From NCBI GenBank assembly GCA_947454285.1, contig CANGJO010000002.1:1-35567 (forward strand): a DNA stretch of 35,567 nucleotides, written 5' to 3'. Positions 29,126 through 35,567 of this stretch are shown here, piece after piece. The stretch comes from Microbacteriaceae bacterium (lineage in GTDB: Bacteria; Actinomycetota; Actinomycetes; Actinomycetales; Microbacteriaceae). The number at the start of each line of letters is the position of its first letter. Within the stretch, counting starts at the first letter, position 1. The notes under the pieces were generated by a model. The model was given only the letters and a program-made list of their open reading frames with translations, ran no database searches and was not told the DNA's origin. Position numbers and translations under genes: made by a program.

Positions 29126-30118
29126 CTAGTCCTCGTTTTCAATCTGGTCGGCGGTGTCTTCGCCTAGAGCTGCGAGTGCATAGTTCTTCACAATTGCACG
29201 CGCCTCTGCTGGCGCAATCACCTTGGCTGCACCACCGTAGCGGGAAACCAACTTGCCCAGATTAGGCAGGTGGCCAACCATGATCTCGGCGCGAACAGTG
29301 CTGGAATCCACGGTTACCGGTTCGGAAACCGTTTTGGACTCACTGATCAGGCGGTAGCCCTCTGGCTGCACCTCAACGGTTACCGCGGTATCGGTAGCAG
29401 AAGCCACGTAAAGCGCTTCTTCGAAATCTTCAATCTTTTTAGCTTCGGCGCTTAGCGGTTCATCCAAGACTTGAATGGCGCGCATGCGGTCCAACTTGAA
29501 GTTTCTTACCTCTTTATGTAGCGGACAGTAACCCCGCAAGTACCAACCGTCGGCACGAGGATCAAGTCGCAATGGTTCAATGCTTCGAACTGATCGCTCA
29601 CCCTTTTGGTTGATGTATTCGCAACTAATTTGGTTGCCTGAAATCATGGCTCTACGAATTACCTCTGCCCCGGCCTCGGCACTGCCTGGTCGTGACTCAA
29701 TCAATGGGTTGATTCCGCGACTTCCACCTGCAGCCAGCAGCTCTTGCAACTTTTGCAGATCGGCATCGTCACTGAAGCCAGGAATCGTGGCTAAGTAATT
29801 CAAGCCAGCAGCAATTGCTGAGGCCTGACGCGTTGAAAGTCTAGGCACGTCGTCAATCACCTGATTAGAGATCAGAGACAAGACGCCTTCGTCTTCAAGT
29901 GCCTCAATATCGATAAAGAAGAACCACTCTTCGAATTCGTTTACGGTGGCTCGAGCCTCGTTGATCGAGGTGACTGCTTTGCGGATGTACTTAGCATCAA
30001 GTCCAAAATGCTCTGCCGCCTCATCAACTGAGACCGAACCGCGATTCTGTAAGTAGGCCACCAGGGCAAGCATGAAGTTGTAGCGATCTTCGCCGTTAAA
30101 GGAATTGAGTTTAGGCAT
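29126..30118 (-). CDS. pafC: WYL domain transcriptional regulator, PafC-like
   Basis: HTH-like N-terminus, WYL domain ('DGWYLRGYCPLHKEVRNFKLDRM'); position beside a second WYL gene and tatAC. Confidence 0.9.
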   Translation of the reverse strand: MPKLNSFNGEDRYNFMLALVAYLQNRGSVSVDEAAEHFGLDAKYIRKAVTSINEARATVNEFEEWFFFIDIEALEDEGVLSLISNQVIDDVPRLSTRQASAIAAGLNYLATIPGFSDDADLQKLQELLAAGGSRGINPLIESRPGSAEAGAEVIRRAMISGNQISCEYINQKGERSVRSIEPLRLDPRADGWYLRGYCPLHKEVRNFKLDRMRAIQVLDEPLSAEAKKIEDFEEALYVASATDTAVTVEVQPEGYRLISESKTVSEPVTVDSSTVRAEIMVGHLPNLGKLVSRYGGAAKVIAPAEARAIVKNYALAALGEDTADQIENED

Positions 30119-31121
30119 GAGCGGATGCCACCTTCTCGAAACCGCTGCGAATCAGGTCGTTAAGTTCACGAGGTCGGACAACCTTGATGTCCAAAGCAAA
30201 GTCACGAAGTTCCTCGGCAAGCAACACTAGGTCCATGTAATTGAAGGTGACGGTATCGCTTTTGGTGCCAGCCCCGTCATCGAGGTGAAAGTGGAACCAG
30301 GCTTGAGAATCTTGCTTAACTTTTAGTTCACAGACTTGATTAGCGATGTGCTCTTGAAGCTGGGTTACGGCCTGACCAAGTTTTTCATCAGATGGTTTAG
30401 TAAACCGTGATTCAACCTCATTCACCTTCACAGTCTGAACTTTGGAAACAATCCTGCGAAGCAAGAAGTTGCGCACTTCCCCTTGCTCTAGATCAAAGCT
30501 TTGTAGAAGCCATTGTCCATCAACATTGTGTAGTGACCACGGTTGAACGTGGCGCTTTGAAACCTCACCATTTGGCTTGCGATAGTTGAAAGTAACTTCA
30601 ACGCAATCTTGGATTGCCTCATTCAAAGGAATGAATGCAGGTTCACGGGTTTCAATGCGCGGAGCGAATCCAATCAAATCACTTGCTGCTGGTTCAACAC
30701 CAAGCGCCTTTAGTCGCACCAGGGCCTGGTTTGCATCGGCCTCAAGGGAAGCCTGAGACCAAACCTGTGCCGCGAGTTCCAACAACTGAAGTTGCTTTGC
30801 AGTTAGCTCAGTGTGTTGCGGCCAAACGAAAGTATCTTCGGCAATGACATAGACAATGTCATCCGAGTCTGCGTTGGCGTTTGGTGTGAATACCTGGATG
30901 CCGGTATTTTTCAGATCAACTTTGTCGCGTTCGAACATGCGGTTGAGTGATTCTTCACTGGTGCCGCCGCGAATTGCTTCAATGTAGGCCGGAATAGATT
31001 TGAAAAGTTCGGCCTTGGATAATCCGCGTTCCGAGAAAAGCAGGGCGCAGGTCAGCTGTAACAGTCGTTCCGATTTATCGGACTTTGAAGGCTGCCACGC
31101 CTCAGCTGACTTTGCGCTCAT
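30111..31121 (-). CDS. pafB: WYL domain transcriptional regulator, PafB-like
   Basis: 'KSERLLQLTCALLFSERGLSKAELFKSIPAY...RMFERDKVDLKNTGI' and 'DGQWLLQSFDLEQGEVRNFLLRRI'; SD 'GGGGGAG' upstream; 8-bp overlap with pafC. Confidence 0.9.
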   Translation of the reverse strand: MSAKSAEAWQPSKSDKSERLLQLTCALLFSERGLSKAELFKSIPAYIEAIRGGTSEESLNRMFERDKVDLKNTGIQVFTPNANADSDDIVYVIAEDTFVWPQHTELTAKQLQLLELAAQVWSQASLEADANQALVRLKALGVEPAASDLIGFAPRIETREPAFIPLNEAIQDCVEVTFNYRKPNGEVSKRHVQPWSLHNVDGQWLLQSFDLEQGEVRNFLLRRIVSKVQTVKVNEVESRFTKPSDEKLGQAVTQLQEHIANQVCELKVKQDSQAWFHFHLDDGAGTKSDTVTFNYMDLVLLAEELRDFALDIKVVRPRELNDLIRSGFEKVASAHA

Positions 31122-31141
31122 GTCTCCCCCGAGGTTGATCG

Positions 31142-31717
31142 CTATTGAGCCGGGTTAGCGGCTGCCAAGATATCAACCACGAAGATCAAGGTTGAGTTTG
31201 GCGGAATAGTTCCGGCGCCCTGTTCGCCATAGCCGTCTGCTGGAGGAAGAATTGCGATGACCTGAGAACCCACGGTCTGTCCGGCGATTGCCTTGGTAAA
31301 GCCCGGTACAACCTGCTCAAGTGAGAACTGCGCTGGCTGTCCGCTGGTCCAGGATGAGTCAAAAGGTGTGCCGTCCCACAACCAACCTGAGTAGTGAACG
31401 GTCACGACATCGGTAGAGCCAACAACTGCTCCGGCACCCTTGATCAAAGTAGAAACACCAAACTCCTTTGGCGCTTCGCCTTTCACTGCGGTGATTGAAG
31501 GTGCGCCATTAGAGTCAAGCGTCACTGCTGGGTATCCAGCCTTTGCTGTCTGTGCTTCTCCGGTTGCTCTAGTCATGGTTGAAAGCGTATCGGGTGCAGC
31601 TAGCTTCTGGTCTGCTGCTGGCTGCGATGCGCAGGCTGCAAGTGAGAATGCCAACGCGGCCGCGGTGATGATGGTGATTGCTTTACGCACAGGTAGTCCT
31701 TTGTTTGATTGCTTCAT
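31142..31717 (-). CDS. FKBP-type peptidyl-prolyl cis-trans isomerase, lipoprotein
   Basis: Lipobox 'LAAC'; FKBP motif 'VTVHYSGWLWDGTPFDSSW...FSLEQVVPGFTKAIAGQTVGSQVIAILPPADGYGEQG'. Confidence 0.95.
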   Translation of the reverse strand: MKQSNKGLPVRKAITIITAAALAFSLAACASQPAADQKLAAPDTLSTMTRATGEAQTAKAGYPAVTLDSNGAPSITAVKGEAPKEFGVSTLIKGAGAVVGSTDVVTVHYSGWLWDGTPFDSSWTSGQPAQFSLEQVVPGFTKAIAGQTVGSQVIAILPPADGYGEQGAGTIPPNSTLIFVVDILAAANPAQ

Positions 31718-32709
31718 TATTCTTGTTCAATTCTTGCTTCAGCAGCTGCTTCTGCGCTGCGAATGGTCTTGCGAAGTTTCTTGTCAGATACTTTGCGCTC
31801 TCCCATGTGTTCCGGGTTCCACGCCGACAAATCCTCGTCGCTAAATTCCGGCTTGTTCTTTGTCTTAAAGTTCGGAGCTTCCGAACCAGGCGCCATGCGT
31901 CGAGCAGTTATTAGAAATCCGGTGTGACCAATCATGCGATGCTCTGGTCTAACTGCTAGGCCCTGTAGGTGCCAACCACGAGTCATAGATTCAAACGCTT
32001 CTGGTTCGTTGAAGTGCCCGCTTGCCTTCAGTGCCTCGGCGAATCTAGACAACTGTGTCACGGTAGCCACATAGCCAACGATCAAACCACCTGGAACAAG
32101 TGCAATTGCGCATTCTTCAACGCATTCCCAAGGCGCTAGCATGTCTAGAACAATTCGGTCAACTGTGCCAGGTTGCTTCTTAATCGGAAGCTGTTCCTGC
32201 AAGTCACCGATATGAATGTTCCAACTATCAGGAACGATGCCTAGGTTGGTTGCCACATTGGCTTTGGCGATATCGGCAAATTCTTCGCGTCGTTCAAATG
32301 AATCAAGCGTGCCATGATCACCGATTGCGCGAAGCAAGTACATGCTTAGTCCACCGGAACCCACACCAGCTTCAACTACGCGAGCACCAGGAAAAATGTC
32401 ACCCATCACAACAATTTGTGCAGAATCTTTTGGATAGATGATCGCCGCACCGCGTGGCATCGACAAAACAAAGTCACTAAGCAACGGGCGGAAGGCAAGG
32501 TATTCGATTCCGGTTTGGTTCAAAATCACCGAACCCTCTGGCTTGCCGATGATGTCATCGTGCAGCAGATCGCCGCGGTGCGTGCCAAACTTGTCGCCAG
32601 CGCGCAAGGTGATGGTGTTTAGTCTTCCCTTTGGCCCGGTCAGCTGAACGCGATCGCCTTCGCGGAACGGCCCGGTGGGCAGCTTGGCCTTTGAAATTGG
32701 CTGGTTCAT
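31717..32709 (-). CDS. trmI: tRNA (adenine-N1)-methyltransferase, TrmI family (m1A58)
   Basis: 'FREGDRVQLTGPKGR', 'AQIVVMGDIFPGARVVEAGVGSGGLSMYLLRAIG', 'DRIVLDMLAPWE'; 1-nt stop/start overlap (TAATG) with the FKBP gene. Confidence 0.94.
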   Translation of the reverse strand: MNQPISKAKLPTGPFREGDRVQLTGPKGRLNTITLRAGDKFGTHRGDLLHDDIIGKPEGSVILNQTGIEYLAFRPLLSDFVLSMPRGAAIIYPKDSAQIVVMGDIFPGARVVEAGVGSGGLSMYLLRAIGDHGTLDSFERREEFADIAKANVATNLGIVPDSWNIHIGDLQEQLPIKKQPGTVDRIVLDMLAPWECVEECAIALVPGGLIVGYVATVTQLSRFAEALKASGHFNEPEAFESMTRGWHLQGLAVRPEHRMIGHTGFLITARRMAPGSEAPNFKTKNKPEFSDEDLSAWNPEHMGERKVSDKKLRKTIRSAEAAAEARIEQE

Positions 32710-32715
32710 TCGTTC

Positions 32716-33375
32716 CTAACTAAAAAGTTTCTGTAAGTCTTTGACGCGAACTCCCTCGAGAGTTGGCCAAAGAATTCTGCCGGGGATCATTGGAATCTCA
32801 ATGAAGTTTGGAATACCAACCGCCTTGGTGCCGGCTGCTTCAGCAGAGCGCAATCCGGTGTTGGAATCCTCGAAAGCCACACAGTCTTCCGGGCGCACGC
32901 CCAGTGCCTCGGCTGCCTTTAGGTATGGGTCCGGAAACGGTTTTCCGCGGGCAACGTCGTCACCACCGATAATCACGTCAAACGCGTCGAACGGAATCTT
33001 GTTCACAACTTCGGCGGCCATTCGGTGCAATGACATGGTGACCAAAGCGGTTTTGATTTTCTTGCGCTTCAATTCGCGCAGCAGTTCTTGTGCTCCTGGG
33101 CGCCATGGAATTTCAACTTTCAATTTGGCCACTACCGAATCGGTTAGGTGCTGAACAATTGCCTCAGTATCCATGTTGCTGCCGATTTTGGCCTTGATGA
33201 TCTTTGATGACTCGTAAAGGCTGTTGCCAATTAGGTCGTGACCGTCTTGCTCAGTCCAGGTTGCGTTGTGGGCTTCAGCCAACGATTTCTCGCTAGAAAG
33301 CCAATAGTGTTCAGAGTCCACCAATGTTCCGTCCATGTCCCACAGGACCGCAGCTGGCAACTTTTTTCCGAACAT
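32716..33375 (-). CDS. HAD superfamily phosphatase (beta-phosphoglucomutase-like)
   Basis: 'AVLWDMDGTLVDSE', 'ALVTMS', 'KPFPDPYLKAAEALGVRPEDCVAFEDSNTGLRSAEAAG'. Confidence 0.95.
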   Translation of the reverse strand: MFGKKLPAAVLWDMDGTLVDSEHYWLSSEKSLAEAHNATWTEQDGHDLIGNSLYESSKIIKAKIGSNMDTEAIVQHLTDSVVAKLKVEIPWRPGAQELLRELKRKKIKTALVTMSLHRMAAEVVNKIPFDAFDVIIGGDDVARGKPFPDPYLKAAEALGVRPEDCVAFEDSNTGLRSAEAAGTKAVGIPNFIEIPMIPGRILWPTLEGVRVKDLQKLFS

Positions 33376-33449
33376 AATTACTCGATTTTACCTGCGTTGC
33401 TTTGCCCTAGGGTTTTAACTAGAAATAAAGCTGAAAACCTTAGGAAATA

Positions 33450-34319
33450 GTGAACATTTTTGCCGGCCGAACCCTCATTGTGGCCTTTGAGGGCTGGAAT
33501 GACGCTGCCGAGTCGGCCAGTGCCGCTGCCAAGTTCATTGCCGAAAAGTTGAATGCCGACGTCGTTGGCACCGTTGATCCTGAGGATTACTACGACTTTC
33601 AGTTCACTCGCCCATCGGTGTCCTTTGATGGTGAGGGCAATCGCCAAATAAGTTGGCCAAGCACCGATTTGTGTGCGCCTGCCGTTGAAGTAGTTGCCGA
33701 GAACCCGCAGCTGGGCAGAATTCACGTTTTGCTAGGCGTTGAGCCTTCTCGTCGTTGGCAATCATTCACCGCCGAGGTCATGGAGATGATTGAAGACCGC
33801 GAGATAGATTCCGTTCTCTTTCTGGGTGCCATGCTGGCTGATGTGCCACACACCAGACCCATATCGGTGTCTGCGACTAGTCAGAACGAACGTGCTCGCA
33901 ACGAATTTAATCTAGAGCGCAGCCACTACGAGGGTCCGGTTGGCATTCTTAGCGTTTTGGGAATTGCCCTTGAGAAGGCAGGAATACCAAGCGTGGCGCT
34001 TTGGGCCTCTGTGCCGCACTACGTGCACAACACTCCTTCGCCTAAAGCAACCCTGGCCCTGTTGGTAGAGGCTGAGAAATATCTTGGCGTGCAATTCGAA
34101 CACGGCAGTCTTGCCGATGAGGCCTTTACCTGGGAACGTGGCATCGATGAGGTTGCCGAAGGCGACGAAGACATGGCCGGCTACATTGCGCAGCTAGAAA
34201 AAAATCGTGACGAAGTTGAATCGCCAGCGGCTAGTGGTGACGCACTTGCGATGGAATTCGAGAAGTTCTTGCGTGCCTCTGATGAGACTCCGCCAGAGGG
34301 CGAAGCTAAAAAGGATTAG
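33450..34319 (+). CDS. PAC2 family protein
   Basis: GTG start; 'TLIVAFEGWNDAAESASAAAKFI', 'DPEDYYDFQFTRPSV', 'GILSVLGIALEKAGIPSVALWASVPHYV'. Confidence 0.94.
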   Translation: MNIFAGRTLIVAFEGWNDAAESASAAAKFIAEKLNADVVGTVDPEDYYDFQFTRPSVSFDGEGNRQISWPSTDLCAPAVEVVAENPQLGRIHVLLGVEPSRRWQSFTAEVMEMIEDREIDSVLFLGAMLADVPHTRPISVSATSQNERARNEFNLERSHYEGPVGILSVLGIALEKAGIPSVALWASVPHYVHNTPSPKATLALLVEAEKYLGVQFEHGSLADEAFTWERGIDEVAEGDEDMAGYIAQLEKNRDEVESPAASGDALAMEFEKFLRASDETPPEGEAKKD

Positions 34320-35158
34320 GCGACTAGTTGATTGGTGCTTAGTAGCACAATCAAAGCCACTCCAACCAGTATTCGCCATATCACAAACGGCATGAATGAT
34401 CCCCTGCTCAGATACTTAAGCAAGCCAACGATCACTGAGAAACCAACTGCGAACGAAACCAACGTCGCTACAGCGGTTGCAACCAATTCAGCAGAATCCA
34501 AATCACGGTAGGTCTTAGCAAACTCGTACAGACCGCTTGCTAGCACCGCAGGAATTGCTAGTAAGAAGCTGTATCTTGCGGCAGCTTGGCGACTGTAGCC
34601 AAGTAGCAACCCCACTGATATAGTTCCACCGGATCGCGAAACACCTGGAATCACGGCAAGCGCCTGGCCGAGCCCAAATAGCAAGCCATGCCTTGTGGTC
34701 AATTGTTCGATTGAACGCTGACGCTTGCCAACACGGTCGGCAATTCCCAGCACGATACCAAACACGATAAGTGTTGCCGCAATTACCCAGAGGCTACGCA
34801 GCTGGTTTTCAATGGCGTCTTTGAAGACCAGACCAACCACAACCACCGGAAGCGAACCAATGATGATTAGCCAGCCAAGTTTTGCGTCGCGACGGGTATC
34901 GGTGTTTTGTTTGCTTCTGGCAAAGATAGAACCAAAGAAAGCCTTGACGATTCTGACGATGTCTTTCCAGAAATAAATCAGGACCGCGGCCTCTGTACCA
35001 AGCTGAATGGTGGCAATGAAAGCTGTGAGCTGCGGCTTTGGAATGTTGGAAAGCCCCAGAAGCTGTTGTGCGATTTGAACGTGTGCACTTGAAGAAATTG
35101 GAAGAAACTCAGTTAGTCCCTGAACGATGCCAAGGACAACTGCATCAAATGGATTCAA
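34316..35158 (-). CDS. uppP: Undecaprenyl-diphosphatase
   Basis: 'GIVQGLTEFLPISSSAHV', 'GLGQALAVIPGVSRSGGTI'; TTG start overlapping the upstream gene's stop. Confidence 0.97.
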   Translation of the reverse strand: MNPFDAVVLGIVQGLTEFLPISSSAHVQIAQQLLGLSNIPKPQLTAFIATIQLGTEAAVLIYFWKDIVRIVKAFFGSIFARSKQNTDTRRDAKLGWLIIIGSLPVVVVGLVFKDAIENQLRSLWVIAATLIVFGIVLGIADRVGKRQRSIEQLTTRHGLLFGLGQALAVIPGVSRSGGTISVGLLLGYSRQAAARYSFLLAIPAVLASGLYEFAKTYRDLDSAELVATAVATLVSFAVGFSVIVGLLKYLSRGSFMPFVIWRILVGVALIVLLSTNQLVA

Positions 35159-35367
35159 TCGTTCTCATCCTCTGCCAAAGAAATTGGCAGATACTCTTCA
35201 AATTTTTCGCCCAATGCTTCTTCATAGTTGAGGAAAGCATCTTCGACCTGGAAGTACGCTTGCTCGACTGCAGGGTCTTCTGCGCCGCGACGTGATGAGA
35301 TTGCTTCAAAGTGTCGCTCGAGTGAAGCGATGAACTGTTGTAATGCAATGCGTGCGTCTTGAGCCAT
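35155..35367 (-). CDS. Small hypothetical protein coupled to uppP
   Basis: 70 aa acidic ORF (MAQDARIALQQFIASLERHFEAISSRRGAEDPAVEQAYFQVEDAFLNYEEALGEKFEEYLPISLAEDEND); TTGA stop/start overlap with uppP; -10-like TAGTTT six nt upstream of ATG. Confidence 0.78.
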   Translation of the reverse strand: MAQDARIALQQFIASLERHFEAISSRRGAEDPAVEQAYFQVEDAFLNYEEALGEKFEEYLPISLAEDEND

Positions 35368-35445
35368 AGCCCTAAACTACCTTGAATGCAGCCTGCAGGC
35401 TAGTATCTGCAAACTTTTTTAGGGTAACATCATTCCTTGTTACCT

Positions 35446-35528
35446 GTCCGGGTGGCGGAATGGCAGACGCGCTAGCTTGAGGTGTTAGTCCTCTTACGAG
35501 GGTAGGGGTTCAAGTCCCCTTTCGGACA
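35446..35528 (+). tRNA. tRNA-Leu (anticodon GAG), CCA not encoded
   Basis: Acceptor GTCCGGG/TTCGGAC, anticodon stem CTAGC/GTTAG with loop TTGAGGT, long variable arm, T-arm GGGGTTCAAGTCCCC. Confidence 0.95.
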
Positions 35529-35530
35529 CT

Positions 35531-35560
35531 AAACCCTGGTCCTCCACGACCAGGGTTTTT
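35531..35560 (+). terminator. Rho-independent terminator after tRNA-Leu
   Basis: aAACCCTGGTCctccacGACCAGGGTTttt: perfect 10-bp stem plus T-run. Confidence 0.95.
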
Positions 35561-35567
35561 CATTTAA

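Noticed and set aside
35371-35406. TTGAAT...TATCTG upstream of tRNA-Leu considered as its promoter
   Set aside because: Weak match, poorly spaced, and interrupted by the palindrome; not strong enough to annotate.
1-35567. CRISPR arrays, transposons, prophage genes, toxin-antitoxin or restriction-modification islands
   Set aside because: No regularly spaced repeats, transposase/integrase motifs, methyltransferase-endonuclease pairs or TA-like small pairs found by eye; the window is almost entirely recognisable housekeeping genes.

Overview
This window looks like ordinary, compact chromosomal core genome from a small-genome actinobacterium. Gene order and gene families suggest Microbacteriaceae, possibly a freshwater 'Luna'-type lineage, but that placement is inference. 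Contents in order: the sepF C-terminus, yggT, divIVA/wag31, lspA, rluD-like, dnaE, a flavin reductase, hisD, nrdR, pyrD, a DUF3043-like protein, an M20 dipeptidase, erpA-like, ctaC-ctaD-ctaF, a small TipAS-like + ABM-like gene pair, qcrB-qcrA-qcrC-ctaE (minus strand), trpD, NUDIX, YczE-like, GDPD, rbpA, lnt, a Ski2/HelY-like helicase, tatC, tatA (57 aa, absent from the supplied ORF track), a small membrane protein, pafC, pafB, an FKBP lipoprotein, trmI, a HAD phosphatase, PAC2, uppP, a small conserved protein and tRNA-Leu(GAG). I saw no CRISPR array, transposase, prophage or clear defence island, and no convincing new multi-gene system. The observations most worth a second look are: (1) pafBC sits directly between trmI/FKBP and tatAC/helY with no pup/proteasome genes; (2) lnt abuts and overlaps rbpA with no polyprenol-phosphate-mannose synthase module; (3) a TANNNT-N6/7-ATG arrangement recurs at six gene starts, predicting leaderless mRNAs; (4) a SigR/SigH-like promoter, GGAAG-N18-GTT, precedes rbpA; (5) a TipAS-like/ABM-like pair lies between the two respiratory operons; (6) an uncharacterised membrane protein is coupled to tatA. 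No searches were run; all family calls come from motif and sequence recognition.
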